Positions 8,889-17,374 of a stretch of DNA of 60,417 nucleotides are shown piece by piece. The stretch comes from Deltaproteobacteria bacterium. Its GTDB lineage: Bacteria; Myxococcota_A; Polyangia; JACPQR01. The DNA is taken from positions 1 to 60,417 of the forward strand of contig JACPQR010000131.1 of NCBI GenBank assembly GCA_016190375.1, written 5' to 3'. The notes under the pieces are model-generated. The model made no database searches. It saw only the letters and a list, made by a program, of their open reading frames with translations, and was not told the origin of the DNA. The position numbers and the translations under genes are program-made. Position 1 is the first letter of the stretch. The number at the start of each line of letters is the position of its first letter.

Positions 8889-9434
8889 CTACTTCGGCTC
8901 GCGCGCTCGCCGCGGTTCGGGTGCGAAGGCCGTCCGGATCACGTCGATGGAAAGGTACATGTGCTGGACGTCGTCGAGCAGGGACTTGAAGCCGTAGCGA
9001 CCGTAGAAGCCGCGCGCAGCCTGGTCCTTGGCCTGGACCTCGATGGCGCGGACGCCGATTTCCTCAGAAACGCGCAGGGTTCGCTCGAAGCAGTGCATGA
9101 GCAAGCTCTCGCCGAGACCCCTTCCGCGCTCGGTCCGGTCGACCGCTAGGCGGGCGAGGTGGACGACTGGGACTGGATATCGGGGCAGGCGGCGGCGTTC
9201 CTCGTCGGTGAGGGCGTCGAAGGACACCGCACCGCTCCGCACGCAGTAATAGCCGACGACGACCACAGAGCTGGGGCGCGTCGCGACGAAGGTACGGGAT
9301 ATCCCCTTCTCGTCGTTCTGGCGGGCGAAGCGGCGGAGGAACTCCGCGAGAGCCGGCTCGCCGCAGTCGAAGTGCCCGCGGTCGTGCTCCCTTCGCAATC
9401 GCGTGATCTCCCAGCGGGAGGCGAGGTCAGGCAC
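8889..9434 (-). CDS. GNAT acetyltransferase toxin, TacT/AtaT type
   Basis: TacT-family toxins acetylate the amino group of aminoacyl-tRNAs and block translation. I choose GTG 9434 (VPDLASRWEITRLRREHD; 181 residues). That start overlaps the antitoxin stop by 8 bp and begins just before the family N-terminus HDRGHFDCGEPALAEFL. The acetyl-CoA loop RTERGRGLG and the late Tyr in FYGRYGF are present. The diagnostic SRTFV and HLARLAVD phrases are also present. The length is normal and nothing is missing, so the toxin is predicted active. The DUF1778 antitoxin lies immediately upstream on the same strand. The two are co-expressed from the operator-containing promoter at 9712-9740. Confidence 0.9.
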   Translation of the reverse strand: MPDLASRWEITRLRREHDRGHFDCGEPALAEFLRRFARQNDEKGISRTFVATRPSSVVVVGYYCVRSGAVSFDALTDEERRRLPRYPVPVVHLARLAVDRTERGRGLGESLLMHCFERTLRVSEEIGVRAIEVQAKDQAARGFYGRYGFKSLLDDVQHMYLSIDVIRTAFAPEPRRAREPK

Positions 9435-9705
9435 GATGTGCCTTGAACCGTTGGGCCGCCCTCCGCAGGCGCTCGCTCGGTTTCTGTTCGTCGAGGATCT
9501 CGAGGAATCGACGCTTGTCTCGCGCCGACAGGACGGTTGTTTCACGGTCGCTGACGATCTGCCGTGCCCGTTCGACCAACGTCGATACCGCGAAGGCGCT
9601 GGTTGGTTGGCCCGCCAGCGCGGCGGCGTCCTCGATCAGCTCCTTGTGATCGGGAGACAGCCGTACATCCAGCCGCTCGCTCTTGACTGCCCTTGCTCTG
9701 GCCAT
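9427..9705 (-). CDS. DUF1778 (TacA-type) antitoxin
   Basis: The 92-residue protein starts at ATG 9705. Its N-terminus, MARARAVKSERLDVRLSPDHK, is a ribbon-helix-helix DNA-binding domain of the DUF1778/TacA family, including the typical ERLDVRLSPDHKELIEDAA. The C-terminal half (LSARDKRRFLEILDEQKPSERLRRAA) corresponds to the toxin-wrapping segment. It should neutralise the acetyltransferase and, with it, repress the shared promoter. The inverted repeat TGTACGG-N7-CCGTACA lies 9 bp upstream of the start codon. A further half-site (CCGTACA, 9661-9667) lies inside the gene. Confidence 0.9.
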   Translation of the reverse strand: MARARAVKSERLDVRLSPDHKELIEDAAALAGQPTSAFAVSTLVERARQIVSDRETTVLSARDKRRFLEILDEQKPSERLRRAAQRFKAHRA

Positions 9706-9711
9706 GCCCGA

Positions 9712-9740
9712 AATGTACGGCCAAACACCGTACAATTCAA
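9712..9740 (-). promoter_or_regulatory. Promoter and operator of the toxin-antitoxin pair
   Basis: On the minus strand TTGAAT (9740-9735) and TACATT (9717-9712) are spaced by exactly 17 bases. A perfect inverted repeat, TGTACGG (9714-9720) and CCGTACA (9728-9734) with a 7-base spacer, spans the -10 and spacer. A bound ribbon-helix-helix repressor would therefore exclude RNA polymerase. The start of transcription is predicted at about 9705, the A of the antitoxin ATG, so the mRNA may be leaderless. Confidence 0.7.
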
Positions 9741-9878
9741 CCGGCGCCTCGCGCCTCGGGAGGCAGGCGGCGACAGCACTAGTCAGTGGAGCGCTCCCGG
9801 TTCCGCCTTGTCGCCCGCCGTAACTCCTGCCGAATCTTCGCGTCGCGGGCTGGCACGGGAACAGCACGTGCGCGCCGC

Positions 9879-12710
9879 GTGTCCACCCCTCCCCGATACC
9901 ACGACCTGGCGTCGCGACGACTGCCGGGCTGGCTGGCCGTCGCCGTCCTCACCTGCGCCTGCACGACATCGCCGCTACGCACCGAGGCGGATCATTCGTC
10001 GGTCGACGGGTACGACGGCGTCCGGATCGTCGAGGTGCTCTCGAGCTCCGTCGACGGCGCGAGCGGCGCTTTCGTCGAGATCCGCAACGACGGCGAGAGC
10101 ACGGTGTCGCTTGTGGGCTGGGCCCTGAGGTTCGGCCCTGACGGCGATCCAGCTCCGCTCGAGCCCCGTCAGATCCCGTTCTCCGTCGAGGCATCGCAGA
10201 GCGCGGATCCGGCTCTCGTCCCATCGCACGGCCTGGCGCTCGTCGTCGACTCGGCCGCGCCCATCGAGAAGGTCGCGCGCGCGGCGTGCGAGCCGGGCAT
10301 CGCCACGGCCGAGAGCGGCCTGCCGGCGGCGCAGAACAAGAGGCAGCGCGAGAACCTCGTCACGACGCTCCTCATGCAGCAGCCGCGGCACTGCATCCCG
10401 GTCTTCACGCTCGCGGGCGGCGAGAGCCTCGGCGCGAGGGTCTCGCGGGCAACCGACGTCCTGCTCGTGCAGGGCGCCGAGACGCGCGATCGCGCGCAGG
10501 GCCCTTGGGCCGAGGCTCCGCTCGGCGTGGCCTTCGAGCGCCGCGGCCTCGGGGCCGCGGATTTCGCGGCGTCGCCCATCGGGTCGAGCCCCGGCGCGCG
10601 AAACTTCTTCGGCTCGGACCCGTACCAGCTCGTCACGCCCGGCGGCCGCCCGCCCATCGAGGTGCACAACGGCTCGCCCTGGCGCGCCGGCGACCTCGTG
10701 CAGTCGCTGCGCCGCGAAGCGAACGCCAAGCTCGCCGAGGCCAGCCTGCCGGGCGCCGACGCCGACCGGCTGCGCGCCGAGGCGCAGGAGCTCCTGGGGC
10801 GAGTGACCGCGATGCAGTGCGAGGAGATCACGTCGGCCCAGGACTACGCTCGCTGCAAGGCGGAGCGTGGCGAGCACCTTCCGTACAACCCCCTGGTCGG
10901 CGACCTCGACGAGCTGGTCGCGAGCGCCGGCGAGTCGATCGTCGGCAGCTTCTACCAGATCAACGAGCACGACGTGGTCGACGCGCTCGTGCAGGCAGCC
11001 GGGCGCGTGCCGGCGAGCTGCCCTAACCCCCTCGACGGCGGCGCGCTCGGCCCCTGCGTGCAGCTCACGACGGATGCTGCGTACTTCAACGACCCCTCGT
11101 ACGTTCCGGGCTTCGACCGCCTGCGCGCGGTCGGCGTCCCCCTGCGCTTCGACTTCGGGGACAACAACCAGGACCGGGCGCCGCTTTCGCACAACAAGTT
11201 CATCGTCGTCGACGGCGAGTGGGTCTGGACCGGATCGTTCAACCCGATCGAGGACGAGCCGGCCCTCATTCACGCCGACAACGCCCTGACGCTCCACTCG
11301 ACCGCGCTCGCGGCGCTCCACACGCGGGAGTTCCAGACGCTCATCAACGGGCAGTTCGGGATCCTCAAGCGCGACGAGGGCGTCGGCGGTGGAGAGGCGT
11401 GGATCGACGGAGCGCAGGTCGAGGTGCGGTTCTCTCCGGGCCTCACGGCCGACCAGCTCGCCCGCAGGGGTGCCGCGCTTCGCGCGGGGCAGGACGCCTG
11501 TGCCGTCAGCGTTCCCGCCACCGGCGCCTACGTGATCGAGGATCGCTACCGCGGCCTCGATCCCTGCGGCGGTCCGCTCGACCTCTTGAGCGCCGAGGTG
11601 GCGCGCGCCACGAGCAGCATCTACTTCGGCCTGTTCAGCTTCGCGCTCGCCCCCGTCAGCGACGTGATCGTCGAGCGGCTGGGCGCCGGCGTGGAGGTCA
11701 AGGGTATCGGTGACCAGACGACCGCCTCCCGCGGGGCGCTGGTCCGGATCAACGAGGCGGGTGGCGACGTGAGGTTCACTCCCAACAGCGATCCGGGGTG
11801 CAACATCACGCCGACGCGGCTTTGCCCGACGAACGTGAACAAGGTCTGGTTCCACCACAAGTTCATCATCATCGACTACGGCACCGATCACCCGGTGGTG
11901 ATCACGGGCTCCCACAACATGTCCGACAGCGCCGAGGACCAGAACGACGAGACGCTCGTCGTCGTCAGGGACCGGGCGGTCGCCGAGGCCTACTATCGGA
12001 TCTTCCGCGAGGCGTTCGATCATCCCCAGTCGATCGGCCCGCGCCGCAACACGACCGATCTGCCGGCCCTCGCGGTCACGGAGGTGCGGGCGAGCGGCGA
12101 CCCCGACGGCGCTCAGTTCGTCGAGATCACGAACCTCGGTGCCGCCGCGGCCTCGCTCGACGGCCTCGAGCTGTGGAACCGCGCGACGAGCGTGGCGCTC
12201 GAGGGCGACGACCTCGTGCTCGAGCCCGCCGGACGCGCGGTGTTCGTCGTCGGGGACGATCGGGAGCTCGGCATTCCAGAGAGTGCGCTCGTGATCACGA
12301 CGCCGCCCGACGCGGATCGGCCGTTCGTCGGGCTCGGAACGGCGCTCGTGCTGCGCACCGGGGACGGCCGCTGGGTCGCGACGTACGACCCGTACACCTC
12401 GGAGCAGAACCTCCCGCAGGGTGCCGGCGCCCCGGTGCCCGGCGGCTCGGTCGAGTGGCTCGGCTTCGACGAGACTGCGCTGGCGTCTCTGACACTCGAG
12501 CTCGAGGGCCGGAAGGACTCGACGGACGAGGGCGATCGCTTCACGTGGGCCGCCTGGAATCCGCGCGGCACGTTCTCCGAATGGCTGGACGAGCACGACG
12601 TGACGCCCAGCGGGCTCGTCCTGTGGAAGTCGGCCTCGTCCCCACTGACACCGGCCATCGATCCCGCGGGCTCGCCCGGGCGGGATCCGCTGGCCCCCGA
12701 CGGCAATTGA
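9879..12710 (+). CDS. Phospholipase-D-like lipoprotein with lamin-tail domains
   Basis: I choose GTG 9879 because it leaves a 27-residue lipoprotein signal (RRLPGWLAVAVLTCAC). A GTG at 9786 would give an overlong leader. The 943-residue protein opens with a lamin-tail-like beta domain (VRIVEVLSSSVDG, FVEIRNDGESTVSLVGWAL). Two PLD half-sites follow: HNKFIVVDGEWVWTGSFN (His438, Lys440) and HHKFIIIDYGTDHPVVITGS (His659, Lys661). This HxK(x4)D...GS pair forms one active site in PLD enzymes and nucleases. A second lamin-tail domain follows (AVTEVRASGDPDGAQFVEITN). The substrate could be phospholipid or DNA. The next lipoprotein starts 20 bp downstream, so they are probably co-transcribed. Confidence 0.85.
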   Translation: MSTPPRYHDLASRRLPGWLAVAVLTCACTTSPLRTEADHSSVDGYDGVRIVEVLSSSVDGASGAFVEIRNDGESTVSLVGWALRFGPDGDPAPLEPRQIPFSVEASQSADPALVPSHGLALVVDSAAPIEKVARAACEPGIATAESGLPAAQNKRQRENLVTTLLMQQPRHCIPVFTLAGGESLGARVSRATDVLLVQGAETRDRAQGPWAEAPLGVAFERRGLGAADFAASPIGSSPGARNFFGSDPYQLVTPGGRPPIEVHNGSPWRAGDLVQSLRREANAKLAEASLPGADADRLRAEAQELLGRVTAMQCEEITSAQDYARCKAERGEHLPYNPLVGDLDELVASAGESIVGSFYQINEHDVVDALVQAAGRVPASCPNPLDGGALGPCVQLTTDAAYFNDPSYVPGFDRLRAVGVPLRFDFGDNNQDRAPLSHNKFIVVDGEWVWTGSFNPIEDEPALIHADNALTLHSTALAALHTREFQTLINGQFGILKRDEGVGGGEAWIDGAQVEVRFSPGLTADQLARRGAALRAGQDACAVSVPATGAYVIEDRYRGLDPCGGPLDLLSAEVARATSSIYFGLFSFALAPVSDVIVERLGAGVEVKGIGDQTTASRGALVRINEAGGDVRFTPNSDPGCNITPTRLCPTNVNKVWFHHKFIIIDYGTDHPVVITGSHNMSDSAEDQNDETLVVVRDRAVAEAYYRIFREAFDHPQSIGPRRNTTDLPALAVTEVRASGDPDGAQFVEITNLGAAAASLDGLELWNRATSVALEGDDLVLEPAGRAVFVVGDDRELGIPESALVITTPPDADRPFVGLGTALVLRTGDGRWVATYDPYTSEQNLPQGAGAPVPGGSVEWLGFDETALASLTLELEGRKDSTDEGDRFTWAAWNPRGTFSEWLDEHDVTPSGLVLWKSASSPLTPAIDPAGSPGRDPLAPDGN

Positions 12711-12716
12711 ACGACT

Positions 12717-12723
12717 GGAGGAA
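12717..12723 (+). promoter_or_regulatory. Strong ribosome binding site fixing the start at 12731
   Basis: GGAGGAA lies 7 bases before ATG 12731. Together with the signal peptide that follows, it rules out the much longer open frame upstream. Confidence 0.85.
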
Positions 12724-12730
12724 GACCACC

Positions 12731-14989
12731 ATGCGCCGCATTCACTCCCTCTACTTGATCGCCGCGCTCGCCTCGCAGAGCGGCTGCATCGGTGGTTCGA
12801 CGAGCGAGAGCTCGGGGACGCAGATCGACCTGCCCGAGGGGATCTCGCAGGAGCTGGTGGACGCCGCGAAGACCAAGCTCGCGATCGTCGGCCGCGAGCT
12901 CGACAAGGGCCACGTCAAGAACTACGACTTCCCCGATCCGACGCCCGAGGACGGCGACGTGACGGACGCGGACCTCGCGTCGAACTTCGTCGACGCCGTC
13001 ATCACGGAGTACGGCCAGCACCTCGACGAGAACGGACAGCCGACCCTCTTGCGCGAGCGGCTCCAGACGCTGGCCTCGATGGTGATGTTCAGCGCACCCG
13101 AGGTGACGACCAACGGGGCGGTCGGGCGGCTCACGCCGTTCCACGGAATGGACGACGCCGCGTTCGAGGCGCTGATGCGCAACGAGGACGTCGTCTTCAA
13201 CCATCACATGCAGGTCAACGGCGGCAGCCCCAACGGCGTACGGCCCTTCTCGGTCTGCGAGACCTCGTTCCTCATCCAGATCTCGCGCGGCCAGATCACC
13301 GATCAGCCCTGGGCCTCCGCGCAAGAGGCGTGGGGCGACTCGGGCAACGTGAGCACCTGGACGATCACGAGCTACGACGGCTACGCGCGGGCCTATCAGG
13401 CCTATGCGGCGCCCGCGGCCGGCAACTGCACCGAGGCAGACCTCGCCGAGTGGTACAACTTCCGCGGTCTGGGCGCGCTCCGCCCGACCTGGCTCGAGTC
13501 CAACATCTCCGACCGCTTCCTCGGCCGCATGCACTCCGAGTGCGACGACCCGAGCGGGGGATTCGTGGACGACTGCGCCGAGTGGGACGAGGACCGCCTC
13601 GGCTACCGCGATCGGAAGAACACCGAGCTGACGCTCCGCGAGGTCTTCTACGACCCGCGCCCCGAGACGACGATCGCGGGCGCCAGCCAGTGGGGTGGCG
13701 GTGGGGCGATGAGCATGGAGCAGTACATCCTCAACCCGTCCAACACCGGCGCGCTCGTCGAGGATCGCAACGGCGACGGCATCGGCGAGTGGGTCGCCCC
13801 CGGAACGCTCCGCGCGATGCAGGGCGCCATGCTGACGATCGGCACCGACCAGTCGTTCGGGCTCCCGGCCGAGCAGACGGTGACACTCAAGAGCGGCTCG
13901 ACGTTCATCAGCGACGCGGACGGGCAGCAGGTCAGCTTGTCGAAGAACACGCCGCTCCGTCTGTCCGTCGGGACCCGCGTCAACTTCGCCGCCAGGCAGC
14001 CCTACTCGCTGGAGCAGGGCGGCCCGATCGGCCTCAACGCGGGCCGCAGCGTGAGGCTGCCTGCCGGAACCTCGGGCACGCTCGAGGACGGGACGGTCGT
14101 GCACGTACCCGACGCCGGCGAAGTGATGGGCAACCCTCGAACGATCGAGGCCAAGCTCGGGGCGCCCGTCAGCCTGGCGGTCCAGGCCGGCTGGACTCCC
14201 ACCCTCGCGTTCCAGAAGATCAACAGCGGCGTCCTGGCATCGAACCAGTTCGCCTACGAGTTTCGGGTCGCGATCCCGCTCGAGAGCGGCAGCCTCTCGG
14301 CGACGATCGCCGCGGAGCACATCGGCGCCTACGAGGCGGTCGATCCCGCGTGGGACCCGGCCTACGCCGGTCGGCCCGATCTCGGCATGATGGCGGTGTT
14401 CGCGGACGGCTCGGGTTGCATGGCCGACAGCCCCTCTGCCGACACCTGCCCCCTCCTCAGGCGCTTCTACTCGATCATCGACCGTCACGAGAACTTCTAT
14501 CAGACGTACTCGAGCGTCCGGCCCGACGCCTCGAACATCTCGCAGCAGCCGTCCCCTCTGGTCGCGTGCTCGATCACGCTGGCCGCGTCGCACGCCTGGG
14601 ACCGCGCGGGCGCGATGGCGGGCGGAAACGCAGGCTTCATCTACCTGATGCGGATCCCGTTCGCCCAGATCTTCGTGGGCGACGTCCGCAGCATCGACAC
14701 GCTGGGCCTCTTGCGTGACGGAAACGGCGACGGCCAGCCCGACAACGACCTGCGCGCGGGGCCCGAGGTGATGACGCTGCAGCAGCTCTACTCGCAGGGC
14801 ACCGAGCTCGACATGAGCAAGGTCTGGCTGGACATCGCGACGCTGTCGCACAACCAGTACTCGAGCGAGCACGAGGTCTCGAAGTTCGGCAGCGTCCCCG
14901 CCGAGCAGATCGAGGGCATCCTCGTCATCCGCCGCCCCGCCGCCCTCACCTCGCAGCCCGAAGCCCAGCCCGCGGGCGAGCCGCAGTAG
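12731..14989 (+). CDS. Lipoprotein with C-terminal ADP-ribosyltransferase-like domain (paralogue 1)
   Basis: The 752-residue protein starts at ATG 12731 (RBS GGAGGAA) with signal MRRIHSLYLIAALASQSGC. The N-terminal 320 residues are conserved in the paralogue at 15193 (GRLTPFHGMDDAAFEALM, NGGSPNGVRPFSVCET, WLESNISDRFLGRM) and match nothing I know. Residues 360-490 are a repetitive beta-rich stretch (LPAGTSGTLEDGTVV). The C-terminal 150 residues show the order of strands of CT/LT-type mono-ADP-ribosyltransferases. CSITLAASHAW (Ser614, Thr616) resembles the STS motif. GFIYLMRIPF (635-644) resembles the next strand. SEHEVSKFGSVPAEQIEG resembles the ExE strand-loop (Glu713, Glu715). The NAD-binding Arg was not located. 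The ADP-ribosyltransferase call is inference from motif order, not from a search. Confidence 0.6.
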   Translation: MRRIHSLYLIAALASQSGCIGGSTSESSGTQIDLPEGISQELVDAAKTKLAIVGRELDKGHVKNYDFPDPTPEDGDVTDADLASNFVDAVITEYGQHLDENGQPTLLRERLQTLASMVMFSAPEVTTNGAVGRLTPFHGMDDAAFEALMRNEDVVFNHHMQVNGGSPNGVRPFSVCETSFLIQISRGQITDQPWASAQEAWGDSGNVSTWTITSYDGYARAYQAYAAPAAGNCTEADLAEWYNFRGLGALRPTWLESNISDRFLGRMHSECDDPSGGFVDDCAEWDEDRLGYRDRKNTELTLREVFYDPRPETTIAGASQWGGGGAMSMEQYILNPSNTGALVEDRNGDGIGEWVAPGTLRAMQGAMLTIGTDQSFGLPAEQTVTLKSGSTFISDADGQQVSLSKNTPLRLSVGTRVNFAARQPYSLEQGGPIGLNAGRSVRLPAGTSGTLEDGTVVHVPDAGEVMGNPRTIEAKLGAPVSLAVQAGWTPTLAFQKINSGVLASNQFAYEFRVAIPLESGSLSATIAAEHIGAYEAVDPAWDPAYAGRPDLGMMAVFADGSGCMADSPSADTCPLLRRFYSIIDRHENFYQTYSSVRPDASNISQQPSPLVACSITLAASHAWDRAGAMAGGNAGFIYLMRIPFAQIFVGDVRSIDTLGLLRDGNGDGQPDNDLRAGPEVMTLQQLYSQGTELDMSKVWLDIATLSHNQYSSEHEVSKFGSVPAEQIEGILVIRRPAALTSQPEAQPAGEPQ

Positions 14990-15077
14990 CTTTCGTTCTC
15001 TCCTTCGACACGAACGCCTCGACACCGGCAAGGCCACCCGCCACCCAGCACCTCGAGGTGTGGCCACTCCGGTTTCG

Positions 15078-15098
15078 ATCGCGCGAAAACCCCGCGAT
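15078..15098 (+). promoter_or_regulatory. Inverted repeat, possible activator site
   Basis: ATCGCG (15078-15083) and CGCGAT (15093-15098) are separated by 9 bases and lie 26-46 bp upstream of a sigma-54-like promoter. This geometry fits an enhancer-binding activator, but it is only a short palindrome in GC-rich DNA. Confidence 0.3.
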
Positions 15099-15123
15099 TG
15101 GCAGGGGTCGCAAGTCACCGGCG

Positions 15124-15140
15124 TTGGCACGCGGATCGCT
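15124..15140 (+). promoter_or_regulatory. Sigma-54-like promoter of the second paralogue
   Basis: TTGGCACG-CGGA-TCGCT matches the -24/-12 consensus TTGGCACG-N4-TTGCT with one mismatch. It has the required 10 bases between GG and GC. It lies 53 bp upstream of ATG 15193. Confidence 0.5.
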
Positions 15141-15192
15141 TGGCGCACCGCCGGCGGCGCTGTCGCCGCCCCTCTTCCCCACGGAGCAGTCC

Positions 15193-17373
15193 ATGCGCGC
15201 AGCGACCGTCGTGATGATCCTTTGCGCCGCCCTCGCGGGCGGATCCGCCGGGTGTGTCGGCGGGTCCAGCGAGTCGTCGAACACCGAGATCGATCTGCCC
15301 GAGGGGATCTCGGCCGAGCTCGTGGCCGCCGCTCGCGCGAACCTCGCGCGGATCGAGCGCGAGGTCGACGCGCCGCACGTGACCAAGTACGGGTTCGAGG
15401 GCCCGCTCGACAGCCAGTTCGTCGATGCCGTGATCACCGAGTACCGGGCGGAGCCGGAGCTGTTGAAGCGCCGCCTCGAGACGCTGGCCTCGATGGTCTT
15501 CTTCAGCGCCCCCGATGTCGTCACCGACGCCGCCATCGGCAGGGTCACGCCGTTTCACGGCATGAACGACGACGCCTTCGAGGCGCTCATGGAGAACGAG
15601 GACACGGTGTTCGAGCATCACATGGAGGCGAACGGCGGAAGCCCGAACGGCGTCAGGCCGTTCTCCGTGTGCGAGACCCGCTTCCTCATCTCCATCTCGA
15701 AGGGCGAGAAGGACGGCAGCGACTACGCGAACGGCGCGCGGATCACGAGCTACGACGACTACGCTCTCGCGTACCAGACCGTCGCGGCAACCTGTCCCCC
15801 GGCCGACCTGAACGAGTGGTACAACTTCCGGGGCCTCGGCGGGCTCAGGCCGAGCTGGCTCGAGTCGAACATCTCGGACCGCTTTGCCGGCCGGATGGTC
15901 GGCGAGTGCCGCGACCCGGACGAGGAGTGGGAGGCCGACTGCGCCCTCTTCAATACCGACCGGCTGGGCTATCGCGACCGCAAGAACACGGAGCTGGCGC
16001 TGCGTGAGGTCTTCTACGACCCGAGCCCGGCGCTCAAGGTGCTCGGGAGCGGCGGCGGGTACAACGGTGAGGACGGAGCCGAGAGCGAGAGCCACGATCT
16101 CAGCCTCGAGCAGTACCTTCTCGACCCCGACAACGGCGGCGCTCTCGTCGAGGACCGCAACGGCGATGGGATCGGTGAGTGGCTCCCCGCCGCGGACGTC
16201 CGGGTGCGCGAAGGCGCGCGCGTCTCGATCGCACCTGGCGCCACGCTCACGCTGCCGGCCGAGACGACCGTGACTCTCGTGGCGGACGCGACCTTCCAGG
16301 ACGAGAGCTGGAACGATCGCGAGGTACCCGCGGGGACGACCTTGCGGCTGGCGGCCGGCGCCGGCGTCCAGCTCACCACGAAGATCTACCGGCTGGCATC
16401 GAGCCACGATCCCATCGCGCTCAACGCCGGAACACGTGTCGACCTGGCCAGCGGCGCCGACGTGACCCTCGTGGACGGCACGAAGCTCCAGACGCCCTGG
16501 GGGGACGACGATGGCTCCGGCGTGACCGCGCGGCTCGACTCGGCGCTGAGCCTGCCGATCGCGGACAGGCCGCTCAGGCTCTCGATCGAGAAGATCACGA
16601 AGGGAATCCTGGCGTCGAACAAGTTCGCGTACGACCTGCGGATCCAGATCCCCCTGGCCGGCAGTGGCGACGAGGACGGCGGCTCGGTCTCGGCGAACAT
16701 CGCCGCCCGGGACGTGATCGGGTACGACCAGGTCGATCCCGCGTGGGACCCGCAGTTCCTCGCGCGCCCCGACCTCGGAATGCAGGCCGTGTTCGCGGAC
16801 GGCACGGGCTGCACCGGCGAAACACCCTCGCCCGACGCGTGCCCGCTCCTGCGCCGGTTCTACTCGCTCATCGACCGGCACGAGAACTTCTACCAGACCT
16901 ACTCGAGCGTGCGCCCGAACCAGTCGAACGTGTCCCAGCAGCCCTCGCCGCTCGTCGCTTGCTCGATCACGCTGGCCGCTTCGCACGCGTGGGACACGGC
17001 GGGAACGCCGGACGGCGGCGTCGCGGGCTTCATCTACCTCATGCGAATCCCGTTCAACCAGATCTTCGCCGGCGACACCCGGAGCATCGACACCCTCTCG
17101 CTCCTCGACCCCGACGAGACCAAGCGTCTGACGTCCGGCCCGCAGGTCCTGACCGTGCAGCAGCTCTACGAGCACGGCGCCCAGCTCGACATGAGCCGCG
17201 TCTGGCTGGACATCGCGACGCTGTCGAACAACCAGTACGAGTCCGAGCACGAGGTCTCCAAGTTCGGCAGCGTCCCCGCCGAGCAGATCGAGGGCATCCT
17301 CGTGATCCGGCGCCCGGCCGCGATGGGCGGAGCGGGTGACGAGGGCGACGAGGACGAGGAGCCCGAGGGCTAG
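15193..17373 (+). CDS. Lipoprotein with C-terminal ADP-ribosyltransferase-like domain (paralogue 2)
   Basis: ATG 15193 is preceded by GGAG (15183-15186) and gives a 726-residue lipoprotein (signal ending in GGSAGC). It is a full-length paralogue of the gene at 12731. The shared blocks IDLPEGIS.ELV, TPFHGM, NGGSPNGVRPFSVCET, WYNFRGLG and DRHENFYQTYSSVRP run from end to end. Again the C-terminus carries CSITLAASHAW, GFIYLMRIPF and SEHEVSKFGSVPAEQIEG, with Glu685 and Glu687 as the ExE pair. The middle beta-rich part is the least conserved. A DRNGDGIGEW segment suggests a Ca2+ loop. It is separated from paralogue 1 by 203 bp and has its own sigma-54-like promoter, so the two copies may be regulated differently. 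Confidence 0.6.
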   Translation: MRAATVVMILCAALAGGSAGCVGGSSESSNTEIDLPEGISAELVAAARANLARIEREVDAPHVTKYGFEGPLDSQFVDAVITEYRAEPELLKRRLETLASMVFFSAPDVVTDAAIGRVTPFHGMNDDAFEALMENEDTVFEHHMEANGGSPNGVRPFSVCETRFLISISKGEKDGSDYANGARITSYDDYALAYQTVAATCPPADLNEWYNFRGLGGLRPSWLESNISDRFAGRMVGECRDPDEEWEADCALFNTDRLGYRDRKNTELALREVFYDPSPALKVLGSGGGYNGEDGAESESHDLSLEQYLLDPDNGGALVEDRNGDGIGEWLPAADVRVREGARVSIAPGATLTLPAETTVTLVADATFQDESWNDREVPAGTTLRLAAGAGVQLTTKIYRLASSHDPIALNAGTRVDLASGADVTLVDGTKLQTPWGDDDGSGVTARLDSALSLPIADRPLRLSIEKITKGILASNKFAYDLRIQIPLAGSGDEDGGSVSANIAARDVIGYDQVDPAWDPQFLARPDLGMQAVFADGTGCTGETPSPDACPLLRRFYSLIDRHENFYQTYSSVRPNQSNVSQQPSPLVACSITLAASHAWDTAGTPDGGVAGFIYLMRIPFNQIFAGDTRSIDTLSLLDPDETKRLTSGPQVLTVQQLYEHGAQLDMSRVWLDIATLSNNQYESEHEVSKFGSVPAEQIEGILVIRRPAAMGGAGDEGDEDEEPEG

Positions 17374-17374
17374 C

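Noticed and set aside
9847..9865. TGGCACG-N4-CAGCA as a sigma-54 promoter of the PLD-like gene
   Set aside because: Two mismatches in the -12 box and a predicted start almost on the GTG; too weak to call.
9975..15148. Long minus-strand frames over the PLD-like and first lipoprotein genes
   Set aside because: They mirror the third-position GC bias of the plus-strand genes, which have signal peptides, ribosome sites and paralogues.
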